Part shown: one piece after another, positions 1 through 6,427 of the stretch
Layout: each line of letters opens with the position of its first letter
How positions within the stretch are numbered: the first letter of the stretch is position 1
DNA from: an uncultured Porphyromonadaceae bacterium
GTDB lineage: Bacteria > Bacteroidota > Bacteroidia > Bacteroidales > Paludibacteraceae
Assembly (NCBI GenBank): GCA_937898265.1
Contig: CALEJM010000054.1
Coordinates: forward strand, 1-9,959
Reading direction: 5' to 3'
Length of the DNA stretch: 9,959 nt
Notes under the pieces: model-generated
Told to the model about the DNA's origin: nothing
The model's database searches: none
Seen by the model: the letters and a program-made list of their open reading frames with translations, nothing else
Program-made: the position numbers and the translations under genes

Positions 1-1
1 T

Positions 2-850
2 CGTGGTAAAGAGTGGCAAGTTGTTGACGGTGACGCCCGTTACGATATTGACAAAAACGATTTCTCCTTCGTCAATGGTCAGGGCGAGAAAATTTGCTTT
101 GACTTTGCCTACATCACCATTCACGGCACACCAGGCGAAAACGGTCTGTTGCAAGGCTATTTCCGTATGATGAACATTCCGTTCTCAAACTGCGACGTGG
201 CTGCCTCTGCCTTGACTTTCGACAAGTTTATGTGCAACAACTTCTTGAAAAGCTTTGGCATCAACGTAGCTCAGTCTTTGGAATTGATTCCTGGCAAGAA
301 CTACGACCTTGAGGCTATTGCCAAGCAGATTGGACTGCCATGCTTTGTGAAACCAACTGCCGACGGAAGTAGCTTCGGTGTAACCAAAGTCAAAACTCTG
401 GACGAGTTGAAACCTGCTATTGAGAAAGCGTTCAAAGAGAACAGCAACGTGATGGTTGAGAGTCTGCTTGTTGGCACCGAGGTGACCAGCGGCATGTATC
501 AAACCAAAGAGAAACAAGAGATTTTCCCACTGACTGAGGTCGTGACCGACAACGAGTTCTTTGACTACGACGCCAAATACAACGGTCAGGTTGACGAAAT
601 CACACCAGCTCGTATCTCTCCAGAGAAAACCCGTGAGGTGCAACAGCTGACCGCAAAGATCTACAATCTGATTCATGCTAAAGGCATTATCCGTATCGAC
701 TATATCATCGCTGCCGATGGCGCCATCAACCTCTTGGAGGTGAATACCACTCCAGGTATGACTGCTACCAGCTTCATTCCTCAACAGGTTCGTGCTGCCG
801 GTCTGGATATTGCCGACGTGATGACTGATATTATCGAAAATGAGTTTTAG
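2..850 (+). CDS. ddl: D-alanine--D-alanine ligase, 5'-truncated by the window edge
   Basis: ATP-grasp enzyme that joins two D-alanines for the peptidoglycan stem peptide in the cytoplasm. The frame is open from base 2, with 282 residues visible. The family is usually about 305-330 residues, so roughly 40 N-terminal residues, including the conserved catalytic Glu, lie outside the window. A TTG at 149 is not the start, because the frame upstream of it encodes the family motif HGTPGENGLLQG (from base 122). Other motifs in order are the ATP/phosphate loop KPTADGSSFGV (about 350-382), VESLLVGTEVTSG, and EFFDYDAKY, whose Tyr (578-580) corresponds to the Tyr typical of D-Ala-D-Ala rather than D-Ala-D-Lac ligases. 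The Mg2+ ligands are Asp (698-700), Glu (737-739) and Asn (743-745) in RIDY and LLEVNTTPGMT. The stop codon lies 8 nt before the next gene, suggesting a shared transcript. Identification is firm; the N-terminus cannot be seen. Confidence 0.96.
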   Translation, partial: RGKEWQVVDGDARYDIDKNDFSFVNGQGEKICFDFAYITIHGTPGENGLLQGYFRMMNIPFSNCDVAASALTFDKFMCNNFLKSFGINVAQSLELIPGKNYDLEAIAKQIGLPCFVKPTADGSSFGVTKVKTLDELKPAIEKAFKENSNVMVESLLVGTEVTSGMYQTKEKQEIFPLTEVVTDNEFFDYDAKYNGQVDEITPARISPEKTREVQQLTAKIYNLIHAKGIIRIDYIIAADGAINLLEVNTTPGMTATSFIPQQVRAAGLDIADVMTDIIENEF

Positions 851-858
851 TTGATAGC

Positions 859-1647
859 ATGAAAAAAACTGCCGTTTTACTCTGTCTATTTCTTTGTGTT
901 ATGTTCCCGATGCGCCTTTGGGCGTGGGGCGACACAGGCCACCGCATCATAGGTCAGGTGGCATTGTGTCATTTGGATAAAAAGACCGACAAGAAGGTGC
1001 GTTCACTGTTGTCGGGTGCCGACCTTCCAATGGAATGCACCTGGGGCGATTTTATCAAGTCCGATTCGGCCTACAACGAATACTCCGTTTGGCACTATTG
1101 CGATTTCCCATCCAACATGGCGCGAGCCGATTTCGACACCTTGGTGTTGGATAACCCCAATGGTGAGTGCGTCTATCGTGTCGGATATCTCGTGAAGCAT
1201 CTGAAAAAGAACCCTAACGATACGATGATGTTGAAACTGCTGATTCATATCGTAGGCGACCTCGGCTGTCCAATGCACCTCGGACGCCCGAATGACCATG
1301 GCGGCAACAATTTCTTGGTCAAATGGTTCCGTCAACCTTCCAATCTGCATAGTGTGTGGGATACGAAATTGATTGAGAGTCAGAAACTCTGCTACACAGA
1401 ATATGCCCATCATCTGTATAACACCCAACGGGTTCCTTTTGAACAATATGCTTTAGGCAAAGAGATTGACTGGGGCTGGGAAACCTACCAGTTAACTCAA
1501 AAAGTCTATGCTTATAGCGAAGACAAAGAGCATGGTGACAACCTCAGTTTCAGATATATCTACGATTTTCTGGACGATTTGAACCGTCAACTCTATGTGA
1601 CGGGTTGTCATCTGGCTGCTATCTTGAATTATATCTACTCTAAATAA
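859..1647 (+). CDS. Exported S1/P1-type zinc nuclease
   Basis: Secreted phospholipase C/P1-fold nuclease, 262 aa, expected to cleave single-stranded nucleic acids using three zinc ions. Residues 1-22 are a signal peptide with a hydrophobic core and a cleavage site after LWA. Cleavage leaves Trp23 as the mature N-terminus, which in this family ligates zinc through its free amine. The remaining predicted zinc ligands are all present: His28 (WGDTGH), Asp64 (TWGDFIKSD), His79 (VWHYCDFP), His130 and Asp134 (IHIVGD), His140 (PMHLG), and His164 and Asp168 (NLHSVWD). The usual DxHQPLH box reads DLGCPMH, a mild variation. It sits 8 nt after ddl and 10 nt before cinA, so it is probably cotranscribed. 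Location is periplasmic or extracellular. The role is inferred: nutritional nucleic-acid degradation is most likely, and 3'-nucleotidase activity is also known in the family. The family call is strong; substrate and role are uncertain. Confidence 0.92.
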   Translation: MKKTAVLLCLFLCVMFPMRLWAWGDTGHRIIGQVALCHLDKKTDKKVRSLLSGADLPMECTWGDFIKSDSAYNEYSVWHYCDFPSNMARADFDTLVLDNPNGECVYRVGYLVKHLKKNPNDTMMLKLLIHIVGDLGCPMHLGRPNDHGGNNFLVKWFRQPSNLHSVWDTKLIESQKLCYTEYAHHLYNTQRVPFEQYALGKEIDWGWETYQLTQKVYAYSEDKEHGDNLSFRYIYDFLDDLNRQLYVTGCHLAAILNYIYSK

Positions 1648-1657
1648 CTGCTGAAGA

Positions 1658-2905
1658 ATGAATGCTCATATTATCTCCATTGGAGATGAACTGCTGATAG
1701 GACAAGTTGTCAACACGAATGCCTCATGGATGGCTGCCGAGTTGAACAAAAGCAATATCGACGTCACAAGGGTGATTACTATCTCCGACGATGGCAACGA
1801 TATCAAGAACAGTATCTTGGCTTCAATGCGTGAGGCTGATGTGGTCCTGATAACTGGTGGCTTGGGTCCAACGAAAGACGATATCACCAAGAAGACCTTG
1901 GCCGATATGTTTGGCTCGGAGTTGATTATCCACCAACCTTCTTTGGATAATGTGAGTGAGTTTTTTGCCAAACGTGGTCTGACGCTTACGGAGATAAACC
2001 GCCAGCAAGCCTTGGTGCCAACCTGCTGCGAGGCAATTCGCAACATGGTGGGCACGGCGCCAACAATGATTTTTGAGCAAGAGGGTAAGGTGATTGTCTC
2101 TATGCCTGGCGTTCCTTTCGAGATGCAGTGGGTGATGACAAACCATATCATTCCTCGCTTGGTTAAAAAGTTGGGTGCTGAGGCTATCCTTCACAAGACC
2201 ATCATGACTTTCGGCATCGGCGAATCGTTCCTTTCCGATCGTATTGAGCCTTGGGAGTTGGCATTGCCCAAAAACTTTAAGTTGGCATACCTTCCACAGG
2301 CAGGTAAAGTCCGTTTGCGTCTCACTGCTCATGGTCAAGACAAACAGCAGTTGGAAACAACGATGGCAGAGGAAGTTGCCAAGCTTCGCACCTATATAGA
2401 AGACAATATCTACGGTTACGACGATGAACCGATGGAGTCTATCATCGGTCGTATGTTGAAGAATATGAATGCAACCATCTCCACTGCAGAGAGTTGCACT
2501 GGAGGTCTCGTGGCCCACAAAATCGTTTCTGTTGCAGGTGCTTCTGCCTATCTAATGGGCGGTGTTGTGGCTTACGATAATAAAATCAAGCAGTCGGCAC
2601 TCGGCGTACCTGCCGAGATGTTAGCGAAATTTGGTGCTGTAAGCGAAGAGACCGCTATAGCTATGGCTGAGGGTTGCAGAAAGGCTTTCCAAACCGATTG
2701 GGCAATCGCCACTACTGGCATCTCAGGTCCTGACGGTGGAACGGACGAAAAACCTCGTGGAACGGTCTGGATTGCTATCGCTGGTCCTGACGAGACTGTA
2801 GCAGAGAAGTTTGTCTTCACCACTACCCGCGAACAACATCAGGAGCGTAGTGCCAATCAGGCCATCTTTAATCTCTGGACTCAACTCCGAAAGCATCAAG
2901 GATGA
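1658..2905 (+). CDS. cinA: CinA-family protein (MoCF-like domain plus NMN deamidase domain)
   Basis: Two-domain cytoplasmic protein of 415 aa, the usual family length. The N-terminal molybdopterin-binding-like domain (COG1058, about residues 1-170) shows GDELLIGQVVNTNASW (9-24), TGGLGPTKDD (66-75) and MPGVPFEM (149-156). A linker region follows. The C-terminal CinA/PncC domain (about 255-412) shows STAESCTGG (275-283), GGVVAYDNKIKQSALGV (301-317) and TGISGPDGGTDEKPRGTVW (353-371). The C-terminal domain in this family deamidates nicotinamide mononucleotide to nicotinate mononucleotide for NAD salvage; the N-terminal domain is associated with ADP-ribose pyrophosphatase activity in some homologues. 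The historical 'competence-induced' name does not imply competence here. The chosen ATG at 1658 precedes the conserved IISIGDE strand directly. It overlaps recO by 4 nt (ATGA), implying translational coupling. Confidence 0.95.
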   Translation: MNAHIISIGDELLIGQVVNTNASWMAAELNKSNIDVTRVITISDDGNDIKNSILASMREADVVLITGGLGPTKDDITKKTLADMFGSELIIHQPSLDNVSEFFAKRGLTLTEINRQQALVPTCCEAIRNMVGTAPTMIFEQEGKVIVSMPGVPFEMQWVMTNHIIPRLVKKLGAEAILHKTIMTFGIGESFLSDRIEPWELALPKNFKLAYLPQAGKVRLRLTAHGQDKQQLETTMAEEVAKLRTYIEDNIYGYDDEPMESIIGRMLKNMNATISTAESCTGGLVAHKIVSVAGASAYLMGGVVAYDNKIKQSALGVPAEMLAKFGAVSEETAIAMAEGCRKAFQTDWAIATTGISGPDGGTDEKPRGTVWIAIAGPDETVAEKFVFTTTREQHQERSANQAIFNLWTQLRKHQG

Positions 2906-3612
2906 TTTCTGAAGTAGAGGCGATAGTGCTTTCACGAATCCCGTATTCCGAGAGTAGCTATATCCTGAATCTCTATACGAAAGAGCAGGGCAGACTGGCG
3001 GTCTTCTTGCGCAATGGTGGCAAGAGACCAACAGCCAAAACAGCGTTGCTTCATCCGTTGGCTCTGGTGCATGTTCAACTGTCGGGCACAGGACAGATGC
3101 CGAGAGTGAAAAACTACGAAGTCTCATTTCCGCTGAACGACCTCCCTTTCAACCCCATCAAGAGCAGTCTGGCCATGTTCATGGCTGAGATGTTGAGTCA
3201 TGTGTTGAAGGAAAAATGTGGTGATGAGGCACTTTTCAACTTCCTTACTACAAATATCTGCATCCTCGACACCTCGGTTTCCAACCTCTCAAATTATCAT
3301 CTCTATTTCCTGTTGCACTTGACGCGCTTTTTGGGATTTATGCCCAATGTTGACGGCGTAGGGGAGTATGTAGATCTGCAAGAGGGAGTCTTGGCTATTC
3401 AACCTCCATTCCATTCTTGCTATACCGACAAGAATGTGACTGAATTGTGGAAGAAGATTCTCTTGAATGACTATCAAGAGGTTTCCTCCATACCACTCTC
3501 TCGAGATATGCGTAGAGAAACTTTGGAAAACATTGTCAAATACTATCAGATTCAAGTGCAAGATATCCAGACATTGAAATCGTTGGCAGTGCTTCAGCAA
3601 CTGTTTGATTAG
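2902..3612 (+). CDS. recO: DNA repair protein RecO
   Basis: 236 aa, close to the usual RecO length. RecO works with RecR, and RecF where present, to load RecA on SSB-coated single-stranded DNA during gap repair and recombination, and it anneals complementary strands. The N-terminus (about 1-80) has the OB-fold pattern of the family: the opening EAIVLSRIPYSESSYILNLY, then GRLAVFLRNGGKR, followed by beta strands around HPLALVHVQL. The rest is the helical RecO C-terminal region, with LTRFLGFMPN at about 147-156. The CxxC pairs that form a zinc site in some RecO proteins are absent, as in several other lineages. The start is fixed by the ATGA overlap with the cinA stop, which also argues for coupled expression. 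It appears to be the last gene of the ddl-nuclease-cinA-recO run, because a promoter follows downstream. Confidence 0.93.
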   Translation: MISEVEAIVLSRIPYSESSYILNLYTKEQGRLAVFLRNGGKRPTAKTALLHPLALVHVQLSGTGQMPRVKNYEVSFPLNDLPFNPIKSSLAMFMAEMLSHVLKEKCGDEALFNFLTTNICILDTSVSNLSNYHLYFLLHLTRFLGFMPNVDGVGEYVDLQEGVLAIQPPFHSCYTDKNVTELWKKILLNDYQEVSSIPLSRDMRRETLENIVKYYQIQVQDIQTLKSLAVLQQLFD

Positions 3613-3661
3613 GCGCTCTTTCTTGAATTTTTGCGAAATATCAAAAAACTCCCCCAAACGA

Positions 3662-3693
3662 TTTCCGTTTTTCAAGAAAAAATACTAACTTTG
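3662..3693 (+). promoter_or_regulatory. Bacteroidetes-type promoter upstream of the TPR gene
   Basis: A TAACTTTG box at 3686-3693 matches the Bacteroidetes sigma-ABfr -7 consensus TAnnTTTG. A near-match to the -33 box (TTTC for TTTG, 3662-3665) lies 20 nt upstream, the expected spacing. The predicted transcription start near 3699-3701 gives a 5' leader of about 90 nt before the ATG at 3793. It lies in the 180-nt gap after recO, where a new transcription unit is plausible. The -7 box is strong and the -33 box is imperfect. Confidence 0.65.
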
Positions 3694-3792
3694 CCCACTG
3701 AAATTCAGATTGGAGTGGAATGTCTTGACTTTCTGCTTAAAGGTCTGGAAAAGAAAGAATAATAAACGAATTTAATAAGAAATACCATCATC

Positions 3793-4482
3793 ATGGCAAA
3801 ACAAAACCAACAAGAAGAATTAGAGGAACGCATCAACAACGACGTGCAAGAATCTATTTCTAAAACCGAGGAATTTATCGAAAACAACGGTAAAAAATTG
3901 CTCGTTGTTCTTATCGCACTCATCGTCATCATCCTTGGCATTTGGTCAGCAAAGAAATTTATCTTTGACAAGAGAATCGAACGTGCTCAAGAAGAAATGG
4001 TTGCTTGCACCCAATACTTCGAACGCGACTCATTTAACCTTGCTTTGAACGGCGACGGCGTAAACGCTGGTTTCCTTGACATCATCGACCAGTATGGTTC
4101 AACAAAAGTTGGCAAATTGGCTCGTCACTATGCAGGCGTTTGCTACTACAACCTCGGTCAATATGATGATGCTATTGACTGCTTGAAGAAAGTAAACACA
4201 AAATCAGAGGACTTGAACACTGTTGCTATGGGTCTCATCGGCGACTGCTATGCCGACAAAGGCGACGTCAAAGAGGCTATCAAATGCTTCGAGAAAGCTG
4301 CTGCCAACGGCAACGAGTTCACCGCTCCTACCTATCTGAAGAAAGCTGCTCTTGCTTACGAGACACAAGGCAACTTCGAGAAAGCTGCTGAGTACTATCA
4401 GAAAATCAAGGACGAGTTCCCAAAGAGCCAAATCGCTGTTGACATCGACCGCTATTTGGAACGCGCTAAAGCAAGCAAATAA
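3793..4482 (+). CDS. Membrane-anchored tetratricopeptide-repeat protein
   Basis: 229 aa. Residues 1-33 are highly charged and probably cytoplasmic. Residues 35-57 form one membrane segment (KLLVVLIALIVIILGIWSA core), and the rest is soluble. The C-terminal half contains at least three TPR-like helix pairs: about 108-135 (YAGVCYYNLGQYDDAIDCL), 143-170 (GLIGDCYADKGDVKEAIKCF) and 178-212 (KAALAYETQGNFEKAAEYY). This N-in, single-TM, C-terminal TPR layout resembles the YfgM-like/TPR_21 family, which in E. coli is a periplasmic chaperone-like partner of SecYEG. The family link is by architecture only, so the partner here is not established. The ATG at 3793 has no Shine-Dalgarno but an A/T-rich leader, as usual in this phylum. 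A strong terminator follows immediately, before ribH. Association of such a TPR gene with ribH is, from memory, common in Bacteroidetes. Confidence 0.85.
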   Translation: MAKQNQQEELEERINNDVQESISKTEEFIENNGKKLLVVLIALIVIILGIWSAKKFIFDKRIERAQEEMVACTQYFERDSFNLALNGDGVNAGFLDIIDQYGSTKVGKLARHYAGVCYYNLGQYDDAIDCLKKVNTKSEDLNTVAMGLIGDCYADKGDVKEAIKCFEKAAANGNEFTAPTYLKKAALAYETQGNFEKAAEYYQKIKDEFPKSQIAVDIDRYLERAKASK

Positions 4483-4500
4483 TCCCTTTCCGCAAAATAC

Positions 4501-4537
4501 AAAGCCGTTCTCCTGAAAAAAGAACGGCTTTCTTTTT
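4501..4537 (+). terminator. Strong intrinsic terminator between the TPR gene and ribH
   Basis: A perfect 11-bp stem, AAAGCCGTTCT (4501-4511) with AGAACGGCTTT (4521-4531), closes a 9-nt loop and runs into a T-rich tail (TTTCTTTTT, 4529-4537). It lies 18 nt after the TPR stop and 38 nt before the ribH start. It is well formed for + strand transcription and has no T tract on the other strand. Confidence 0.9.
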
Positions 4538-4575
4538 ATCTCTCAATCTTAAAACACAAAACAAACAACATAGTT

Positions 4576-5079
4576 ATGGCTACAGAATATCATATCAATT
4601 CCGAGCACGATGCAATCAACATGCCGCCAAAAGAAACCGTTGCCGCTCAACGCTACGGTATCGTTGTTGCAGACTGGAACAACAATATCACCTATTCACT
4701 TCTTGACGGCGCACTTCAGGCTCTGAAAGAGAACGGCGCAAAAGACGAGAACATCTTCGTGACTCATGTTCCTGGTACTTTCGAATTGACCTATGGCGCT
4801 AAATATCATATTGACAAACTCCAAGTTAATGCCGTTATCGTTATCGGTTGCGTTGTCAGAGGCGATACCCCACACTTTGATTATATCTGTCAAGGCGTTA
4901 CCAATGGAACTGCCCAACTGAATGCGGAGGGTAAAGCACCGGTTGTATTCGGTGTGCTGACCACAGAAAACATGCAACAAGCTGAAGACCGTGCGGGTGG
5001 ACGCTTGGGCAATAAGGGTGCTGAAGCTGGCATTGTGGCTATCAGAATGGCGAATCTTGATTGTTATAGCAATAAATAA
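4576..5079 (+). CDS. ribH: 6,7-dimethyl-8-ribityllumazine synthase
   Basis: Penultimate enzyme of riboflavin synthesis. It condenses 5-amino-6-ribitylamino-uracil with 3,4-dihydroxy-2-butanone 4-phosphate in the cytoplasm and usually forms pentamers or 60-mers. It is 167 aa, slightly longer than the roughly 155 aa of many homologues because of a 25-residue N-terminal extension. Motifs are the aromatic substrate-stacking site DWNN (33-36), PGTFEL (66-71) and RGDTPHFDYIC (95-105), with His100 aligning with the catalytic His of B. subtilis RibH. These are followed by FGVLTTENMQQAEDRAG (125-141) with Arg139, and GNKGAE (145-150) with Lys147 at the phosphate site. No other riboflavin gene is in the window and no FMN riboswitch is evident in the short leader. 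The A-rich leader without Shine-Dalgarno supports the ATG at 4576. Confidence 0.97.
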   Translation: MATEYHINSEHDAINMPPKETVAAQRYGIVVADWNNNITYSLLDGALQALKENGAKDENIFVTHVPGTFELTYGAKYHIDKLQVNAVIVIGCVVRGDTPHFDYICQGVTNGTAQLNAEGKAPVVFGVLTTENMQQAEDRAGGRLGNKGAEAGIVAIRMANLDCYSNK

Positions 5080-5089
5080 TTCTTTCCCT

Positions 5090-5118
5090 GATTCTTTGAA
5101 AAGAGAGTCTTCTTGTTG
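5090..5118 (+). terminator. Probable terminator after ribH
   Basis: Bases 5090-5109 can fold into an 8-bp stem (including two G-U pairs) capped by a GAAA tetraloop, followed by a T-rich stretch TTCTTGTTG (5110-5118). It begins 10 nt after the ribH stop and lies upstream of a good promoter, the right place for the end of a transcript. The stem is weak and the tail interrupted, so this is moderate evidence only. Confidence 0.45.
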
Positions 5119-5149
5119 ATAGTTAGGTAGATAGCGTAAAAATACAAAA

Positions 5150-5181
5150 TTTGGTATTTACGAAAAAAAATCGTAACTTTG
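5150..5181 (+). promoter_or_regulatory. Consensus Bacteroidetes promoter upstream of the GT5-like gene
   Basis: A TTTG -33 box (5150-5153) and a TAACTTTG -7 box (5174-5181) are separated by 20 nt, matching the TTTG-N19-21-TAnnTTTG consensus. The predicted start near 5187-5189 leaves a leader of about 35 nt before the ATG at 5223. The -7 octamer is identical to the one at 3686-3693. Confidence 0.8.
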
Positions 5182-5222
5182 CATGGGCAGAAAAGATGTT
5201 TGTAAAATAATATCTCATCAAT

Positions 5223-6044
5223 ATGAAAGAAGCTATCAGAGTACTGTACGTTGCACAGGAATTTACTCCATTTGTGCTTGAAAGTATTATGGCAAAGATT
5301 ACGAGTCAATACCCACTCTATCTCCAAGAGTTGGGCTGCGAAGTGCGTATCTTCATGCCGTGTTACGGACACATCAATGAAAGAAGAAATCAACTGCATG
5401 AAGTGCAAAGACTCTCAGGTCTTAACTTGATTATTGACGACAACGACTATCAGTTGATCATCAAAGTTGCAACCTTGTCCAATATCAGAATGCAGGTTTA
5501 CTTCATCGACAACGAGGAGTATTTCCGCAGAAAAGGTACTGATGTGGACCTTGAAGGCAACGAGTTTGACGATAACGAACAACGCATGATCTTCTTTGCA
5601 AGAGGCGTCTTGGAAACCATCACCAAGTTGCGTTGGGCTCCAGACATCGTTCATTGCAATAGTTGGTTCTCTGCCTTGATACCTTATTATATCAAGACCG
5701 TGTACAACGAGACTCCATTCTTCCAGAATTCCAAACTTCTATATTCTGTGTTTGGTTGTGCCCGTTATACCAAACCTTTCAGCGAGAACTTCATCAAAGC
5801 AATTCGCATCAACGACGACCAATCATCTCCAGAGTTGTTGCAAGGACAGGTTGACTGGCATCGCTTGACTAAGTTTGCTATCGAATATTCAGATGCTGTC
5901 ATGTTTGTGGACAACGATGTTGATGAGGAAATCAAGCAATTTGTTGAGGCTTCGGGTAAGAATTATGCCTTGACAGATGAGGAAGATAAAAAGGAGGTCT
6001 ACCTCAATTTGGTAAGACCACTGCTTCCTGCTCCGAAAGAATAA
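5223..6044 (+). CDS. Short, degenerate glycogen/starch synthase-like (GT5 N-terminal domain) protein
   Basis: 273 aa, resembling only the N-terminal Rossmann half of GT5 glycogen synthases, which are usually about 480 aa or more. Family features include the opening IRVLYVAQEFTPF, LGCEVRIFMPCYGHI (37-51), VYFIDNEEYFRR (92-103), and DDNEQRMIFFARGVLE (116-131) followed by WAPDIVHCNSW (138-148). The KxGGL motif that binds ADP-glucose should follow EFTPF, but that stretch reads VLESIMAKI, so the motif is gone. The usual HxHDW box reads HCNSW. The whole C-terminal GT-B domain, with the nucleotide-sugar site and catalytic Glu, is missing, and a clear stop plus a hairpin follow. There is no frameshift remnant: the 81 nt downstream is intergenic. 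It is therefore probably not an active glycogen synthase. Similar short versions are, from memory, widespread in Bacteroidales, which suggests a retained non-canonical role. It has its own promoter and terminator. Confidence 0.85.
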   Translation: MKEAIRVLYVAQEFTPFVLESIMAKITSQYPLYLQELGCEVRIFMPCYGHINERRNQLHEVQRLSGLNLIIDDNDYQLIIKVATLSNIRMQVYFIDNEEYFRRKGTDVDLEGNEFDDNEQRMIFFARGVLETITKLRWAPDIVHCNSWFSALIPYYIKTVYNETPFFQNSKLLYSVFGCARYTKPFSENFIKAIRINDDQSSPELLQGQVDWHRLTKFAIEYSDAVMFVDNDVDEEIKQFVEASGKNYALTDEEDKKEVYLNLVRPLLPAPKE

Positions 6045-6067
6045 AATCTATAGTTATTATATATAGT

Positions 6068-6098
6068 AAGAGGGCATATCTTAACGATATGCCCTCTT
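6068..6098. terminator. Hairpin between convergent transcription units, probably bidirectional
   Basis: A perfect 13-bp inverted repeat, AAGAGGGCATATC (6068-6080) with GATATGCCCTCTT (6086-6098), encloses a 5-nt loop TTAAC. It sits 23 nt after the GT5-like stop on the + strand and 27 nt beyond the stop of the - strand membrane-protein gene. T-rich tails are short on both sides (TTTGTATT on +, TTACTATATATAAT on -). Position and stem strength make a shared terminator the best reading. Confidence 0.8.
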
Positions 6099-6125
6099 TG
6101 TATTGGTAGGTTTTCTGTTGTCGGA

Positions 6126-6419
6126 TTAAGTGGTAAAGTAGATGAAGGCTGCTATACCAAACAATACCAAGAGAATTGCAATCAGACGAACGTTGGAGTT
6201 CTTGCGCTCTCTTCTCATCTCGCGGGTCTCTTCTGGTGCATCCCAGCGTTGTTTGCGGAACGAACCTCTTTGGATGGAGGTGTGAAATTCGCCATCTTTC
6301 GGCTTCAACCCAAGACGTTCCTCGCGCTCCTTGCGTTCTTCCTCTTCAGGGTTGTAGTAGATAGGGCGGTGGTAGAACTGTCGTGGTTTTGGGGTATGAA
6401 ATACTTTGAAAAATCCCAT
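6126..6419 (-). CDS. Small single-pass membrane protein of unknown function
   Basis: 97 aa. I do not recognise a named family. Residues 1-76 are soluble and very rich in Arg, Lys and Glu (for example PEEEERKEREERLG, 24-37), with an aromatic PRQFYHRPIYYNP segment at 12-24. Residues 78-95 form one hydrophobic segment (LIAILLVLFGIAAFIYF) at the extreme C-terminus. The absence of a signal peptide and the basic flank before the TM imply a tail-anchored protein with the charged domain in the cytoplasm. The start codon lies 8 nt after the manC stop, and the stop is followed by the shared hairpin, so it is the last gene of the four-gene - strand unit. The reading frame is credible because of spacing, the TM segment and Bacteroidetes-style composition. 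The charge pattern suggests a peripheral coiled or disordered region. No function is assigned. Confidence 0.75.
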   Translation of the reverse strand: MGFFKVFHTPKPRQFYHRPIYYNPEEEERKEREERLGLKPKDGEFHTSIQRGSFRKQRWDAPEETREMRRERKNSNVRLIAILLVLFGIAAFIYFTT

Positions 6420-6427
6420 ATTATCTA

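Noticed and set aside
185..784. 199-aa open frame on the - strand inside ddl
   Set aside because: It lies wholly antisense to a well-conserved ddl and has no recognisable motif. It reflects the codon bias of the real gene.
1823..2518. 231-aa open frame on the - strand inside cinA
   Set aside because: It is antisense to conserved CinA motifs, with no family signature, no leader and no operon partner, so it is a shadow frame.
3656..3672. Short inverted repeat AAACG/CGTTT with T residues after recO, as a possible recO terminator
   Set aside because: The stem is only 5 bp and overlaps the -33 region of the TPR promoter, so it is too weak to call.
4538..4575. FMN riboswitch upstream of ribH
   Set aside because: The leader is only 38 nt after the terminator, far too short for the roughly 120-140-nt FMN aptamer, and none of its conserved segments is seen.
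5064..5408. 114-aa - strand frame spanning the ribH to GT5-like gap
   Set aside because: It crosses the terminator and promoter and is antisense to the conserved GT5-like N-terminus. Its composition is that of translated A/T-rich non-coding DNA.
5223..6044. Annotating the GT5-like gene as glgA or as a frameshifted pseudogene
   Set aside because: The active-site motifs are missing, so glgA is not justified. The intact frame, promoter, terminator and lack of a downstream remnant argue against recent pseudogenisation.
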